The notes: generated by a model not told the origin, from the letters alone. Positions 1-11,388 are shown, counted from the first letter of the stretch. The stretch is 64,000 nt of DNA from Photorhabdus laumondii subsp. laumondii (GCF_003343245.1 NZ_CP024901.1:1488001-1552000); one strand, 5' to 3'. Translations and numbers: made by a program.

Positions 1-5
1 ATCAT
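1..5 (-). CDS. ygaH: Start of a gene overlapping ygaZ, probably ygaH (partial)
   Basis: Only the first codon and two further bases are in the window. An ATG on the minus strand (bases 5 to 3) overlaps the TGA stop of the AzlC-family gene in an ATGA junction. AzlC-family permeases are normally followed by a small AzlD/YgaH partner with this coupling, so the identity is inferred from position alone. Confidence 0.45.
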
Positions 6-760
6 GGTGTTTCCTTTTGTTCTGAAGAGTCATTGCAATTGTTTTGCGGTTGTAACAGTGCCGCGATACAACCACCGACAATACCTGCCAGAATAGCAAC
101 TGGAATTGAGAAAAATGTAATCCCTAAAAGTGCTCCGGTTAGTGCGGTTGCAACACAATAACTATTTTGTTTTCTACAAGAAGCAAGAAGAAAACTGAGA
201 AATAGTGCTGGTAACATGAAAATCATGGCAGCTTCTATAGCGGGATAGGATTCCAAATAACCGTTACCAAGAAATGCACCGGCTGCGGTACCTGCGCCCC
301 AGGCCAGCCAAGAACAGATTGCAATAGCAACCATCCAGTTTTCACTCCAGCTCCGGTGGTTTTTAATGAGTTTTGCAGTCGCGGCGGCAAAAACTTCATC
401 TGTCAGGCCGAAAGCCCAGATAACGGTTTTTTTCTCCGTTAGCTTATCTTTGATACGGTGCCTTAAAGATGGACCATAAAGAATATGGCGGACATCCATT
501 GCCATAATTGTTAGGGCAGAAATCCATAATGATGTCCCCGCACTCAGTAAAGCTGTGATGACGAACTGGCTTGCACCGGCGTAGATGATGCATGAAAAGA
601 AAATGGCTTCCATTGGGTTGAAGCCAAGTTTGACGGCATTGAGACCAAAAGCAAAGGCGACGGGAATATAACCGATAACAATGGGTAAACTATCTATTAT
701 TCCTTCAGTAAAAGAAGATTTTTTACTCGTTAAGGGGGATGATGTATCAGAAACAGGCAT
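2..760 (-). CDS. ygaZ: AzlC/YgaZ-family branched-chain amino acid exporter, large subunit
   Basis: The 252-residue product is a polytopic inner-membrane protein, close to the usual length of about 245. It has an early segment GYIPVAFAFGLNAVKLGF, the family stretch MDVRHILYGPSLRHRI around residue 87, and several hydrophobic helices. In E. coli, YgaZ works with the small protein YgaH to export L-valine. The stop codon overlaps the next start by ATGA, consistent with a coupled ygaZH pair. The order nrdHIEF-proVWX-MFS-ygaZ matches E. coli. No strong ribosome binding site is visible before this ATG, so a slightly internal start is possible. The family call is firm; the substrate is inferred from the E. 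coli counterpart. Confidence 0.88.
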   Translation of the reverse strand: MPVSDTSSPLTSKKSSFTEGIIDSLPIVIGYIPVAFAFGLNAVKLGFNPMEAIFFSCIIYAGASQFVITALLSAGTSLWISALTIMAMDVRHILYGPSLRHRIKDKLTEKKTVIWAFGLTDEVFAAATAKLIKNHRSWSENWMVAIAICSWLAWGAGTAAGAFLGNGYLESYPAIEAAMIFMLPALFLSFLLASCRKQNSYCVATALTGALLGITFFSIPVAILAGIVGGCIAALLQPQNNCNDSSEQKETP

Positions 761-885
761 AGAATCTATCTGGTTATGTGAATGTTATGTAACATTAACA
801 AAATGAAACCAAATAGAGAATATCATCCTTAACAAATGTTTCATAAATGTTTTTATTTAAGCATTCTTTTACTATGACCTGTTTC

Positions 886-2076
886 TTACAACGTCTTTGG
901 TTCGTACTTTTTGCCTAAAAACCACACGATTAGGCTGATTATACAGATAGCTATACCCGCGGTGGCAACGCCATACCAACCTGAGTGTTTGTAAGCATAG
1001 CCTGAAACCAGAGAGCCAAGAGCTCCACCGATAAAATAGCTAGTCATGTAAGCGGCGGTGAGTCGGTTTCTGGCTTCTGGCATGATGCGGTATATTGTAC
1101 TTTGATTTGTAACGTGAACTCCTTGAATCGCAATATCAAGGAGAAAAACACCAATTATAAAGCCAATTAGTGATTCTTTGACTAAACCGATCGGTATCCA
1201 TGAAAGAAGTAATAGCACCAGAGAAATGCTGGTGGTCAGAGGGCCTTTTCCTTTATCAACGAGTCGCCCGGTTTGGGTTGCCATCAATGCACCGGCAGCA
1301 CCGACTAATCCAAATAAGCCGATGACTCCTTCAGAATAGTTAAAAGGAGGTGCTGAAAGCAGGAATGCCATTGATGTCCATAGCAGGCTGAAGTTGGCAA
1401 ATGTCAGTGCACCCAGTATGGCGCGTACTCTTAGAAGCGGGCTTGTAGTGATAAGGTTTACAATAGAGCCAAGTAATTGGAAATAACTGAGATTGGTTAC
1501 TTGTTTGTAACGGGGCAGGTAGCGCCACAACGTCAGAGAAAGAATCACCAATAAGACACTGGCAACCCAAAAAACAGTTCGCCAGCCACCAAGAGTTGCC
1601 ATTGTTCCTGAGATGGTTCTTGCTAGTAATATTCCAAGCAGTAAACCGCTCATAATTGTACCGACAGCTTTTCCTCGTTGATGGGGAAGAGCAAGTGTTG
1701 CGGCCAGCGGGACCAGTATTTGAGCGACCACCGAAAATAAGCCCGTCATTGCCGTTCCCAGTAACATTTGCCAGATGTTCTGTGACGTGGCGGTAATCAG
1801 TAATCCAATAGTGGCTAATATTGTCATTGAGACAATTAAACTGCGTCGTTCGAACATATCACCTAATGGCACAAGGAATGTTAGGCCAACGGCATAGCTC
1901 AATTGAGCTGTGGTTACAATAAACCCGGCTTCGTTGACGGTCAGATTAAATTGTAACGCAATAGTATCGAGTAGCGGCTGTGCATAATAGTTGCTGGCGA
2001 CAACCAGACCTGTGGCAATGGCGATTAGTGCAATCAACGCTGGGCTTAATGGCGTACGGGAAATATTTTCTTCCAT
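886..2076 (-). CDS. Major facilitator superfamily transporter at the ygaY position
   Basis: The 396-residue product has about 12 predicted membrane helices in two halves. The MFS loop motif appears as GDMFERRSLIV after helix 2 and a related GRLVDKGKGP loop in the second half. It resembles drug/metabolite:H+ antiporters of the YnfM/YgaY kind. In E. coli K-12 the gene at this place (ygaY, between proX and ygaZ) is broken, whereas this copy is a full-length open frame with no internal stop. It stands alone between proX and ygaZ with spacers on both sides. Substrate unknown. Confidence 0.8.
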   Translation of the reverse strand: MEENISRTPLSPALIALIAIATGLVVASNYYAQPLLDTIALQFNLTVNEAGFIVTTAQLSYAVGLTFLVPLGDMFERRSLIVSMTILATIGLLITATSQNIWQMLLGTAMTGLFSVVAQILVPLAATLALPHQRGKAVGTIMSGLLLGILLARTISGTMATLGGWRTVFWVASVLLVILSLTLWRYLPRYKQVTNLSYFQLLGSIVNLITTSPLLRVRAILGALTFANFSLLWTSMAFLLSAPPFNYSEGVIGLFGLVGAAGALMATQTGRLVDKGKGPLTTSISLVLLLLSWIPIGLVKESLIGFIIGVFLLDIAIQGVHVTNQSTIYRIMPEARNRLTAAYMTSYFIGGALGSLVSGYAYKHSGWYGVATAGIAICIISLIVWFLGKKYEPKTL

Positions 2077-2451
2077 ATAATGTATTTTCTTATATTTAAA
2101 CGGTAGGTTAGGGTGAGTGGACAGCTCGTTAACGGTCTGTCGTCACGAGCTAAATTTTTTGCATTGTAATGAATTTTTATTCAGGTTCAATGGTAAAGCC
2201 GAGAGAATGGTTGTTAAAGAAACTCCATGAGTATTCATTGTTTTAGGTAGTTTAACCTTGTGATTTAACTACCAAATTGAACTGAGAATGAAATGTGAAA
2301 ACGATATTAATTCTTATTATTTCTCTATAATACAGCGATAATGACTATAAAATTGTTGAAATATAAATTTTAATAAGAATTTTGAGTCAGAAAAAATAAC
2401 AGTAAAAAACAGTGAATTGTTTTATACCAATTCACTGTAATGTTCTAAGTA
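2077..2451. other. Intergenic region between proX and the MFS gene
   Basis: No coding frame is supported here. The segment next to proX holds the proX terminator. The rest is AT-rich and presumably carries the promoter of the MFS gene, but no convincing -35/-10 pair or operator could be picked out by eye. Confidence 0.6.
2402..2438 (-). terminator. Rho-independent terminator of proVWX
   Basis: Read on the minus strand, an 11-bp perfect stem (ACAGTGAATTG pairing with its complement) with an 8-base AT loop is followed by a run of Ts (minus strand of 2404-2408). It begins 13 bases after the proX stop and fits an intrinsic terminator for the operon. Confidence 0.85.
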
Positions 2452-3450
2452 TTAATTTTTTCCGGCGGCTTCAACAGCAGTTTTAACCCAACTATCAAAT
2501 AATTTCTGATGAGCCTTAATCCAACCGTTGGCGTGACGTTCAATATTCGCTGGTGATGCCTCACCATTATGCATCCGCAAGTTTTGGGCATTGATATCCG
2601 CAAGGGGCATTCTCATGATAGAAAATAACTTAGCGGCGGTTGGGTTGTCTTCTGCCCATTTTTTATTGGCAGCAATATGCATAATACTTGGTGGAAAACC
2701 ATAATTAGCGCCATTTGGTAATTTCGTCTCTATTTTCTCATCATTAGGCATAGCGGAGAAAGGAACTTGCAGCCAGACAACATCTTTACCTGGTTTCAGC
2801 ACGTCACTAACCCAATAAGGCGTCCATGTGTAATATAAGATGGGTTTGCCTTCTTTATAGCGGGTAATAGTATCTGCCATCATGGCTGCATAGTTACCTT
2901 GATTGTGTTCAACGCTATTGTTTAAACCATAGGCTTTAAGGTGATGATTAATGGCGATTTCACAGCCCCAACCGGGATTACAGCCAGTTAAATCAGCTTT
3001 GCCGTTACCGTTGGTATCAAATAATTTGGCTATTTTCGGATCTTTTAATTGAGCAATATTAGTAATGTTGTATTTTTCCGCTGTTTTTTTATCGATCAAG
3101 TAGCCTTGTGCTGCATTTTCTACGTAGTTACCAACACGGTAAAATTTGGCATTACCACCTGCTGCCTGATATTGGGTGTTGTGCAGTGGTTCCCAACTTA
3201 CGGCCATAAAGGTTGCGTCACCAGAAGCAATAGAGGAATAGGCGACGTTGTAGTCCACTTCTTTGATGGGTTTGATATCATAACCAAGTTTTTCCAATGC
3301 TTTACTGACGATCAGCGTCTGGAATGTTTCTTCGCTAAGGGTGCTTTGTATGGGTTGTACACTGATACCTTTACCCGGTAATTCGACAGCGAATAATTGA
3401 GAACTTATCAGTGATGACAGGGATATAGCCCAGATAACTATTTTGCGCAT
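2452..3450 (-). CDS. proX: Glycine betaine/proline betaine-binding periplasmic protein ProX
   Basis: This is the periplasmic receptor of the ProU osmoprotectant importer, handing betaine to ProW/ProV. I chose the internal ATG at 3450 (332 residues) because AGGAGG lies about 7 bases upstream and it opens a clean signal peptide ([21 protein letters not shown]). An upstream ATG at 3492 would add 14 unlikely residues. Tryptophan-containing stretches that fit the aromatic betaine pocket of the family are visible: [25 protein letters not shown] and [13 protein letters not shown]. It is the last gene of proVWX, 69 bases after proW, and is followed by a strong terminator. Confidence 0.96.
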   Translation of the reverse strand: MRKIVIWAISLSSLISSQLFAVELPGKGISVQPIQSTLSEETFQTLIVSKALEKLGYDIKPIKEVDYNVAYSSIASGDATFMAVSWEPLHNTQYQAAGGNAKFYRVGNYVENAAQGYLIDKKTAEKYNITNIAQLKDPKIAKLFDTNGNGKADLTGCNPGWGCEIAINHHLKAYGLNNSVEHNQGNYAAMMADTITRYKEGKPILYYTWTPYWVSDVLKPGKDVVWLQVPFSAMPNDEKIETKLPNGANYGFPPSIMHIAANKKWAEDNPTAAKLFSIMRMPLADINAQNLRMHNGEASPANIERHANGWIKAHQKLFDSWVKTAVEAAGKN

Positions 3451-3519
3451 GGTTTTTCCTCCTGTTGCAGTCATCATGTGTTTACCAAACAATTGTGGTT
3501 TGATAGGTGTTTTGGAAGG

Positions 3520-4605
3520 TTATGCTTTTTGGCTAAATAAACGGGTAACTAATCCAATTGGGCCAGTGGCATACCAGCGATTTACGCCTTTAGCCCGGTT
3601 GCTGTAGCCAAAAGACTGTGTTAGGCGGTCAAGGAGAATCGCAAGAATAACAATCCCGACCCCACCTACTGTAGCAAGCCCCATATCGAGACGCCCAATA
3701 CCTCGCAAAACCATTTGGCCTAAACCACCAACGGCAATCATTGATGCAATAACGACCATTGATAGGGCCAGCATCAGGGTTTGGTTGACACCGGCCATAA
3801 TGGTTGGCATAGCCAGTGGTAATTGAACTTTAAACAGCATCTGACGAGGGCTGGCGCCGAAAGATTCGGCTGCTTCTATCAGATCTGCTGGAACCTGTTT
3901 GATGCCTAAAATTGTCAGACGGACAATTGGGGGTAGAGCAAAGATAATGGTGACGATAACTCCAGGCACGTTACCGATGCCAAACAGCATGACAATCGGA
4001 ACCAGATAGACGAATGCTGGTGTGGTTTGCATGGCATCAAGCAGAGGTTGGATAATTTTCGCGGCTCTCTTGCTGTGTGCCAGCCATATACCGAGTGGTA
4101 ACCCAACGATAATGCAGAACAATAGCGATGTCAGAGCCAGTGATAAAGTGACCATCGATTCGTGCCACGCACCAATTTCACCAATAATTACCAGAGAAAT
4201 TAGAGCAGTAATACCCATACCAATGCCTGATAACTGCCAGGCAATCAGGGCAAAAAATAGGATGGCAATGGGAGCAGGTATTGACGTCAGACATTGTTCA
4301 AAGCCACTGAGAACAAAATCAATGGGGACGCGGATTCCCTGAAATGCAGGACGAAAATTTAGCACAATCCAATCAATAGCCTGGGTTACCCATGAGTCTA
4401 AAGGGATAAGTGGGTGCTGGAATGGGTCCATGATATTAAAATGTTCAGGCTGTACCGCAGTTGCGGGGGCATCCAGCCAGTCAGAACCCGTTGCATTGTC
4501 AGCACTGGTTCCACTGCTCCAGGGGTCGGTATTATCGGCAGCGATGGACGGGGTATCCTCTGAATTCTGTACAGGCTGAGTTTGATGTTCGTTTTGATTA
4601 CTCAT
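3520..4605 (-). CDS. proW: Glycine betaine/proline betaine ABC transporter permease ProW
   Basis: The 361-residue inner-membrane permease of ProU has the long N-terminal cytoplasmic/first-helix extension typical of ProW (a Q/T/D-rich region to about residue 60). A BPD-type permease core follows, with the EAA loop near [20 protein letters not shown], which docks on ProV. The start overlaps the end of proV by 8 bases, which points to translational coupling. The length is close to E. coli ProW (354). Family, context and order all agree. Confidence 0.96.
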   Translation of the reverse strand: MSNQNEHQTQPVQNSEDTPSIAADNTDPWSSGTSADNATGSDWLDAPATAVQPEHFNIMDPFQHPLIPLDSWVTQAIDWIVLNFRPAFQGIRVPIDFVLSGFEQCLTSIPAPIAILFFALIAWQLSGIGMGITALISLVIIGEIGAWHESMVTLSLALTSLLFCIIVGLPLGIWLAHSKRAAKIIQPLLDAMQTTPAFVYLVPIVMLFGIGNVPGVIVTIIFALPPIVRLTILGIKQVPADLIEAAESFGASPRQMLFKVQLPLAMPTIMAGVNQTLMLALSMVVIASMIAVGGLGQMVLRGIGRLDMGLATVGGVGIVILAILLDRLTQSFGYSNRAKGVNRWYATGPIGLVTRLFSQKA

Positions 4606-5797
4606 TTGGTGTCTCCTTATCTAATGCCTGCAATAGCATCCCTTTGGAAATAACGCCGATATATTTGTCATTATTTCCAACCACCGGAACTGCACAAGGT
4701 GATTGTGCTACAACAGCAATCAGCTCATTGAGGGGCATATCTGCGGCAACGGAGGTTGGTTCCGCCAATATGGCGTGTTCGATAGGTTTTTTTTCCCGTA
4801 ATGCTTTTTCCAATGAATTTACGGAAACGATACCGGCGAATTTTTGTCCACGTTCGATCAGGTAACCATAGTTTCTGTTTTCGTCATCAAGGACTTTCAA
4901 TGCAGAAAGAGGACCAAAACCGGGTGCAATATGAAGCAGAGAGTCAGGACGGCGACGGGCAATGTCTTTAGCACTGAATACATGGCTGATATCCACGCCA
5001 CGAAAGAAAGTTTTCACATAGTTATTCGCTGGATTATTCAAGATTTCATCAGGTGTCCCGACCTGCACAACAACACCGTCTTGCATAATGGCAATCCGGT
5101 CTCCGATACGCATTGCCTCATCCAAATCATGAGAGATAAAGACGATAGTCCGTGGCTGATTGCCTTGCAGGCTTAGCAGTTCATCTTGCATTTCTGTACG
5201 AATTAATGGATCAAGGGCAGAAAATGCTTCGTCCATTAGCAAAATATCTGGGTTATTAGCTAATGCTCTGGCAAGCCCTACACGTTGGCGCATCCCGCCT
5301 GAGAGCTCATCTGGATAAGATTGTGCATAATTTTCCAGGTTTACCTGTTTCAGTGCATCCAATGCTTTTTTATTGCGTTCTTGTTTGGTGATTCCGGCAA
5401 GTTCCATACCAAAGGCGCTGTTTTCCAGTATGTTTAAATGTGGCATCAGTGCAAATGATTGGAAAACCATACTGATTTTGTTACGGCGAATTTCTCTTAA
5501 CGCTGCTGTTGAAATCTCAGAAATATCTTCACCATCAATTAATACTTGGCCGCGAGTCGGTTTTATCAGACGATTGAGAAGGCGTACCATTGTGGATTTG
5601 CCGGAGCCAGATAATCCCATGATGACAAATATTTCGCCTTCTTCAATAGTCAGATTGGCATTTTGTATACCAACAACCATACCTGTCTTTTCAAATATCT
5701 GATCTTTGCTCAAACCCGAATTCAGTAACTTGAAAGCATATTCTGAATGGTCGCCAAATATCTTATAGAGGTTTTTAACTTCAAGTTTAATTGCCAT
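4598..5797 (-). CDS. proV: Glycine betaine/proline betaine ABC transporter ATPase ProV
   Basis: The 399-residue ATPase energises ProU. It has Walker [11 protein letters not shown] (about residue 59), the signature LSGGMRQR, Walker [14 protein letters not shown] and the switch histidine in [11 protein letters not shown]-terminal tandem CBS region (about 280-399) is typical of osmosensing betaine ATPases. It is the first gene of the operon, behind a promoter closely resembling E. coli proU P2 about 80 bases upstream of the start codon. E. coli ProV has 400 residues. ProU is induced by high osmolarity and silenced by H-NS in enteric bacteria; the AT-rich upstream DNA fits that but is not proof. 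Confidence 0.97.
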   Translation of the reverse strand: MAIKLEVKNLYKIFGDHSEYAFKLLNSGLSKDQIFEKTGMVVGIQNANLTIEEGEIFVIMGLSGSGKSTMVRLLNRLIKPTRGQVLIDGEDISEISTAALREIRRNKISMVFQSFALMPHLNILENSAFGMELAGITKQERNKKALDALKQVNLENYAQSYPDELSGGMRQRVGLARALANNPDILLMDEAFSALDPLIRTEMQDELLSLQGNQPRTIVFISHDLDEAMRIGDRIAIMQDGVVVQVGTPDEILNNPANNYVKTFFRGVDISHVFSAKDIARRRPDSLLHIAPGFGPLSALKVLDDENRNYGYLIERGQKFAGIVSVNSLEKALREKKPIEHAILAEPTSVAADMPLNELIAVVAQSPCAVPVVGNNDKYIGVISKGMLLQALDKETPNE

Positions 5798-5876
5798 GAA
5801 ATAGTTACTTTCCTTTCAATGGTTATTTAATGGTGTTATGCATTATTCATCTCTGCATGATTCTTTGAATATATAT

Positions 5877-5904
5877 ACCCTAACATACTGAGAGAGCCTG
5901 ACAA
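5877..5904 (-). promoter_or_regulatory. proU P2-like sigma-70 promoter of proVWX
   Basis: On the minus strand the -35 is TTGTCA (5904-5899), then 16 bases, then the -10 TAGGGT (5882-5877). The string CTCAGTATGTTAGGGTA is, from memory, nearly identical to the E. coli proU P2 promoter, whose unusual TAGGGT -10 and 16-base spacer are characteristic of this osmoregulated promoter. Confidence 0.75.
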
Positions 5905-6256
5905 CCCTATGTTAATGATAATTAATGTAAAAAATAGTGATATTGAATGACTTAAATTAGATATATTTGTAGTTATTTCATGGTTATTAGTCATTCATTT
6001 TACCCAAATCCATGCGGTCATTGTAAGGGTTAATTGTATCTATGTTGTTGTTATTAATGAATTTTAAATTTGATCGACAAATGAATTATTCACTATGTTG
6101 TAAATAGAATCGCTTATTAGTTTATCATGTTGATTATGTCTTATTAGAATGAAATTTAATTTAAAATTAATTAGCTATATTAATGTTTTTTGTCGTTTCG
6201 GATGATATAAGAGGCGGAGATGGCAAAAAATATCCATAGAAATGGCAATAGTCATG

Positions 6257-6290
6257 AAAAAATGCCATAAAAATATAAGGATTTTATGGC
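6257..6290 (-). terminator. Rho-independent terminator of nrdHIEF
   Basis: A 9-bp stem (GCCATAAAA with TTTTATGGC, 6264-6272 and 6282-6290) and 9-base loop lie about 105 bases after the nrdF stop. On the minus strand they are followed by a T run (6262-6257). It fits the end of the nrd transcript. Confidence 0.75.
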
Positions 6291-6394
6291 GTTTTATCGT
6301 TTAAAAAACAGGATCAATAATATTGGTTTTTAAAGTATTAGAGTATTATGGTTATTTTGAAGTATTCCTTCTATATAAAATAAAATCATTCTCT

Positions 6395-7369
<975 letters not shown>

Positions 7370-7374
7370 TCATT

Positions 7375-9504
7375 TTATAGTGAGCATGAAACACAATCTT
7401 GTACTTCAGTGCCTTCCAGAGCCGTTTGTTTCAGACGGATGTAATAAAGTGTTTTAATTCTTTTACGCCAGGCATAAATTTGCGCTTTGTTAATATCACG
7501 GGTAGTGGCATCGTCTTTGAAGAAAAGTGTCAGGGATAATCCTTGGTCGACGTGTTGAGTGGCTATAGCATAAGTATCAATAATCTTTTCCGGTCCTATT
7601 TCGTAAGCATCTTGGTAATATTCAAGATTATTATTCGTCATAAATGGCGCTGGATAATATACCCGACCTGTTTTACCATCTTTACGGATCTCAATACGGG
7701 ATACAATCGGGTGAATGCTTGAGGTTGAATTGTTGATATATGAAATAGAACCTGTAGGAGCAATAGCTTGGAGATTTTGATTGTAAATACCATGAGCCAT
7801 AATTGAGGCTTTTAATTCAAGCCAGTCTTGTTGATTAGGAATTTTTATTCCTGCTTGTTCAAACAATTGAGAAACTTTTTTTGTCTGAGGTTGCCATGTT
7901 ATTTCTGTATATTTATTGAAAAATTCACCATTGGCATAACGAGAATCTTTAAAGCCTTTAAAGTAGCTATTACGTTCAATGGCGATCTGATTGGAAGTAC
8001 GCAGAGCGTGATAAGTAACGATATAGAAATAGATATTGGTGAAATCTATTCCCTCTTCAGAACCATAATGAATTTTTTCCCTTGCCAGATAGCCGTGAAG
8101 ATTCATTTGCCCTAAACCAATAGCATGAGAATCCTGATTTCCTTTTTCGATAGAAGGAACTGAACGGATATGGCTCATATCTGATACCGCGGTTAAAGCG
8201 CGGACAGCCGTTTCAATAGAGAGGGTAAAATCAGGTGAATCCATTGTATGAGCAATATTCATTGATCCCAGATTACAACTAATATCTTTCCCAATATGGT
8301 GGTAACTTAAATCCTCTTCATATTCGCTGGCGCTGTTAACCTGTAAAATTTCGGAACATAAATTACTCATATTAATCCGACCTTTAATCGGGTTAGCATT
8401 ATTCACTGTGTCTTCATACATAATATAAGGATAACCAGATTCAAATTGGAGCTCAGCTAATGCCATGAAAAATTCACGAGCATTGATTTTTGATTTCCGA
8501 ATTTGTTGGTTATTTACCATTTCAGCATATTTTTCTGTCATGCTAATTTCGGACATTGGCACACCATAAACCCGCTGAATATCATATGGGGAGAATAGAT
8601 ACATATCTTCATTATGTTTAGCCAGCTTAAAAGTGATATCAGGAATAACAACGCCAATAGAGAGCGTTTTTATACGGATTTTTTCGTCGGCATTTTCCCG
8701 TTTTGTATCCAGAAAACGAAGAATATCGGGGTGATGAGCATGGAGATAAACGGCACCTGCACCTTGGCGTGCACCGAGTTGATTAGCGTATGAAAACGCA
8801 TCTTCCAGCATTTTCATCACTGGGATAACACCTGATGATTGATTTTGAATCATTTTTATCGGTGCACCCGTTTCCCGTAGATTACTGAGTAAGAATGCGA
8901 CCCCACCGCCACGTTTTGAAAGCTGTAAGGCTGAATTAACTGAACGTCCGATGGATTCCATATTATCTTCAATGCGTAGCAGGAAACAGGAAACCAATTC
9001 TCCTCGCTGTTTCTTACCGCAATTAAGAAAAGTTGGCGTTGCTGGTTGAAAACGGCCACTGATCATCTCATCCACTAGACGACAAGCCAGCATCTGATCG
9101 CCTTGGGCTAGGGTCAGTGCTACCATGCATACCCGATCTTCATAGCGTTCTAGATAACGTTTATTATCGAAGGTTTTCAGAGTATAACTGGTGTAATATT
9201 TGAATGCGCCCAGAAAGGTTTGAAAGCGGAATTTTTTGCTATAGGCTTGCTGAAAGAGCTTTTTAATAACAGTAAAATCGTATTGCTCTAGCACGTTTAT
9301 TTCGTAATATCCCTCTTGTTGGAGGAAATCCAGTTTCTCTTTTAGGCTATGGAAAAATAGTGTGTTTGGATTTACATGCTGGCGAAAATAACAATGAATA
9401 GCCAGCTTGTCTTTGTCAAATTGAATATTCCCTTCACTATCGTACAGATTGAGCAAGGCATTTAAAGCATGATAATCTTGTTGTGCATTAATTTGAAAAG
9501 TCAT
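7375..9504 (-). CDS. nrdE: Class Ib ribonucleotide reductase large subunit NrdE
   Basis: The 709-residue catalytic alpha subunit (E. coli 714) has the N-terminal alpha-helical region, the ten-stranded barrel with active-site cysteines in [12 protein letters not shown] and [10 protein letters not shown], and the C-terminal redox pair in CVSCSL. NrdH reduces that pair. Unlike class Ia NrdA it lacks an ATP cone, as class Ib enzymes do. It follows nrdI by two bases and precedes nrdF by 20, so the four genes form one operon. Confidence 0.97.
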   Translation of the reverse strand: MTFQINAQQDYHALNALLNLYDSEGNIQFDKDKLAIHCYFRQHVNPNTLFFHSLKEKLDFLQQEGYYEINVLEQYDFTVIKKLFQQAYSKKFRFQTFLGAFKYYTSYTLKTFDNKRYLERYEDRVCMVALTLAQGDQMLACRLVDEMISGRFQPATPTFLNCGKKQRGELVSCFLLRIEDNMESIGRSVNSALQLSKRGGGVAFLLSNLRETGAPIKMIQNQSSGVIPVMKMLEDAFSYANQLGARQGAGAVYLHAHHPDILRFLDTKRENADEKIRIKTLSIGVVIPDITFKLAKHNEDMYLFSPYDIQRVYGVPMSEISMTEKYAEMVNNQQIRKSKINAREFFMALAELQFESGYPYIMYEDTVNNANPIKGRINMSNLCSEILQVNSASEYEEDLSYHHIGKDISCNLGSMNIAHTMDSPDFTLSIETAVRALTAVSDMSHIRSVPSIEKGNQDSHAIGLGQMNLHGYLAREKIHYGSEEGIDFTNIYFYIVTYHALRTSNQIAIERNSYFKGFKDSRYANGEFFNKYTEITWQPQTKKVSQLFEQAGIKIPNQQDWLELKASIMAHGIYNQNLQAIAPTGSISYINNSTSSIHPIVSRIEIRKDGKTGRVYYPAPFMTNNNLEYYQDAYEIGPEKIIDTYAIATQHVDQGLSLTLFFKDDATTRDINKAQIYAWRKRIKTLYYIRLKQTALEGTEVQDCVSCSL

Positions 9505-9506
9505 AA

Positions 9507-9929
9507 TTACATATTCTCTAATGAGTCATGTTGCCAGAATCTTTGAATACCTTGGCGTACCCGTTGTACATCTTCTTCAGTACCCAACAGTTCAAAACGG
9601 TATAGGAGCGGTATCCGGCATTTCTCTGAAATTATCCGCCCAGCGATGCCGTAAGCTTCGCCAAAGTTGGTATTCCCGGCCGCGATGACTCCCCGGATGA
9701 ATGCCCGGTTTTCGGCGATATTGAGAAATCGGATCACTTGTGGTGGAACAGCGCCTTTAGTACTGCCGCCACCGTAACTGGGGGTCAGTAAAATGTAAGG
9801 AGAAGTTATATTTAATGGGCTGTCTGATTGATTTATTGGAATACGAAAGGCTGGTATCTCCAGTTTCTGAACAAATCTATGACTATTACTCGATGAACTG
9901 GAGAAATAGATCAGCGGATTTATATTCAT
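9507..9929 (-). CDS. nrdI: Flavodoxin-like NrdI, class Ib RNR maturation factor
   Basis: This small flavoprotein supplies oxidant to assemble the Mn-tyrosyl radical cofactor of NrdF. The FMN phosphate loop [12 protein letters not shown] opens the protein, followed by [21 protein letters not shown] and [15 protein letters not shown], as in E. coli NrdI. I prefer the ATG at 9929 (140 residues), placing the fold at the terminus as in E. coli (136). An ATG at 9944, overlapping the nrdH stop, would add five residues (MYRFI), and the sequence does not fully exclude it. Confidence 0.94.
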   Translation of the reverse strand: MNINPLIYFSSSSSNSHRFVQKLEIPAFRIPINQSDSPLNITSPYILLTPSYGGGSTKGAVPPQVIRFLNIAENRAFIRGVIAAGNTNFGEAYGIAGRIISEKCRIPLLYRFELLGTEEDVQRVRQGIQRFWQHDSLENM

Positions 9930-9936
9930 AATAAAC

Positions 9937-10167
9937 CTATACATTCTCGATTAATGCGTTGATTTTATCTGGACGAAATCCTGACCAATGCTGTGTACCT
10001 GCAACAACCACAGGAATTTGCTGATAGCCCATAGCACGGATAGTCGCTAAAGCCTGCGGGTTTTCGGTTAAATCGATAATCTGATAAGGAATATTTCTTC
10101 GGCTTAGCACCTGATAGGTTGCGCTGCATTGTACGCAGTCCGGTTTGCTATAAATGGTAATGCTCAT
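9937..10167 (-). CDS. nrdH: NrdH-redoxin, electron donor to NrdEF
   Basis: The 76-residue glutaredoxin-like protein has the redox motif CVQC at residues 11-14 and the family-specific end [10 protein letters not shown]. It reduces the NrdE C-terminal disulfide. The start at 10167 is chosen over an upstream ATG at 10218 because AAAGGAG lies 7 bases before it and it matches the E. coli N-terminus ([11 protein letters not shown]). It is the first gene of the operon, behind a paired NrdR operator. Confidence 0.95.
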   Translation of the reverse strand: MSITIYSKPDCVQCSATYQVLSRRNIPYQIIDLTENPQALATIRAMGYQQIPVVVAGTQHWSGFRPDKINALIENV

Positions 10168-10498
10168 TAACGACTCCTTTGTCAGTTTGTGGGCATGTAA
10201 TGGCAAAATTTGGTTCATGAGTGATAATTTACCTGGAGGCCAGAACTTGAATTATACTATATGTAGTGAAATTTTATTTCAACCGCACTATATATGGTGT
10301 TTATTTTACATCGAGTGACTATCATTAAAATTACAATGTTGGTTATTCCCTGTTTGTTGGTAGACTTTTCGCCTTCAGACAAGTTTAAGTTTTCTAGTCG
10401 GTGGTAAGGGAGCAACTGAATTCATCATTGCAATTTGTCGAAAAGACGATTTACTCTAATCCCTATAATGATTGATATTTTTTTCAATGGAGGTGGTT
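10168..10498. other. Divergent control region between nrdH and ogt
   Basis: About 330 bases separate two divergent genes. It holds the NrdR box pair for nrdH on the left. On the right, a TATAAT hexamer at 10464-10469 lies 30 bases before the ogt start codon and may be its -10, but no matching -35 at normal spacing was found. No coding frame is supported. Confidence 0.5.
10256..10298 (-). promoter_or_regulatory. Tandem NrdR boxes upstream of nrdHIEF
   Basis: Two near-palindromic 12-mers, ACTATATGTAGT (10256-10267) and ACTATATATGGT (10287-10298), start exactly 31 bases apart, three helical turns. The NrdR repressor recognises two boxes resembling ACAC-A/T-ATATA-GTGT spaced about 31-32 bases. 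The pair lies about 90-130 bases before the nrdH start, so deoxynucleotide-responsive repression by NrdR is the natural reading. Confidence 0.8.
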
Positions 10499-10960
10499 AT
10501 GTATCATCACTATTTTGATACACCCAAAGGATTTCCTAAACCGTATATTCATATCACTGCGGATGATAAGGGAGTGACCAGTCTATATTTTGTTGATGAA
10601 AAAACAGCGCCTGAAGTGAAAAATGATATTACTAAGCAGTGCGTGAAAGAGTTACGGGGATATTTTGCGGGTAAGCGTACTGAGTTTTCTGTTCCACTCA
10701 ACCCGGCAGGAACTGAATTCCAGCAGCGTGTATGGTTACAGTTATGTAAGATCCCATTTGGAGAAGTGTGGAGTTATAAGCAACTTTCATTAGCATTAGG
10801 TTCAGTTAATTATTGTCGTGCGGTAGGAATGGCTAATTCTCGTAATCCGATCTCATTAATTGTGCCTTGTCATCGTGTTATTGGACATGATGGTAAATTG
10901 GTGGGATATACCGGCGGCCTGAATATTAAAAGCTGGCTATTAGAACATGAAAAAACCTAG
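10499..10960 (+). CDS. ogt: Methylated-DNA--[protein]-cysteine S-methyltransferase, Ogt type
   Basis: The 153-residue suicide enzyme removes O6-methylguanine or O4-methylthymine lesions onto its cysteine. The active-site motif PCHRVIG (Cys about residue 125) is intact. So are the helix-turn-helix region GEVWSYKQLSLALG, the substrate-pocket NSRNPISLIVPCHR, and GYTGGLNIKSWLLEHE. The ATG at 10499 is chosen because GGAGG sits 5 bases upstream; TTG at 10472 and ATG at 10487 are in frame but poorly placed. It is a single gene, divergent from nrdH. E. coli has ogt elsewhere, so its position here is a local difference. Confidence 0.9.
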   Translation: MYHHYFDTPKGFPKPYIHITADDKGVTSLYFVDEKTAPEVKNDITKQCVKELRGYFAGKRTEFSVPLNPAGTEFQQRVWLQLCKIPFGEVWSYKQLSLALGSVNYCRAVGMANSRNPISLIVPCHRVIGHDGKLVGYTGGLNIKSWLLEHEKT

Positions 10961-11178
10961 TCATTTGTTTGTTAGATAACTTGTGTGATAAAAGACCAGG
11001 GAAGGTTATAGATATTTATATATGTGTATTATTTAGTAGTAAAACTAAATAAAGATAACATCTATCGTATTTTATTATGCTTTTCGTGATCTTGGTTGTA
11101 GACAGTGAGCCAACTTATTTGTTGTACTGTATGCGACGCAGATTTTGTGTCTTAATTTTCACGTTAAAGGTAAGTTTG

Positions 11179-11388
11179 ATGTCAAAAATTAAAGGTAACG
11201 TTAAGTGGTTTAATGAATCTAAAGGATTCGGGTTTATCACTCCAGAAGATGGTAGCAAAGACGTATTCGTGCATTTCTCTGCTATTCAGATTACCGGATT
11301 TAAAACTTTGGCAGAAGGTCAAAAAGTAGAGTTTGAAATCACTGACGGCGCTAAAGGTCCATCTGCTGTAAACGTTGTCGCTATCTGA
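11179..11388 (+). CDS. cspE: Cold-shock family RNA chaperone CspE
   Basis: The 69-residue single cold-shock domain has both RNP motifs, GFGFITPE and VFVHFSAI. It binds single-stranded RNA/DNA and acts as a transcription antiterminator. Apart from a handful of substitutions it reads like E. coli CspE ([17 protein letters not shown]). The start is the ATG at 11179; in-frame upstream residues do not match the family and would be in the leader. As in E. coli, crcB follows convergently. The leader is long, as usual for csp genes, and a strong terminator follows. Confidence 0.96.
   Translation: MSKIKGNVKWFNESKGFGFITPEDGSKDVFVHFSAIQITGFKTLAEGQKVEFEITDGAKGPSAVNVVAI

Larger units (their letters stand above)
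5798..6394. other. AT-rich intergenic region between nrdF and proV
   Basis: About 600 bases with no supported gene. It contains the nrd operon terminator near its right end and the proU P2-like promoter near its left end. The DNA between is very AT-rich with many A/T tracts, the kind of sequence H-NS binds at proU in E. coli. H-NS binding is inference. Confidence 0.6.

Noticed and set aside
3049..5702. Several 60-130 codon frames antisense to proVWX and other long genes throughout the window
   Set aside because: They are shadows of well-supported genes on the other strand, with implausible composition.
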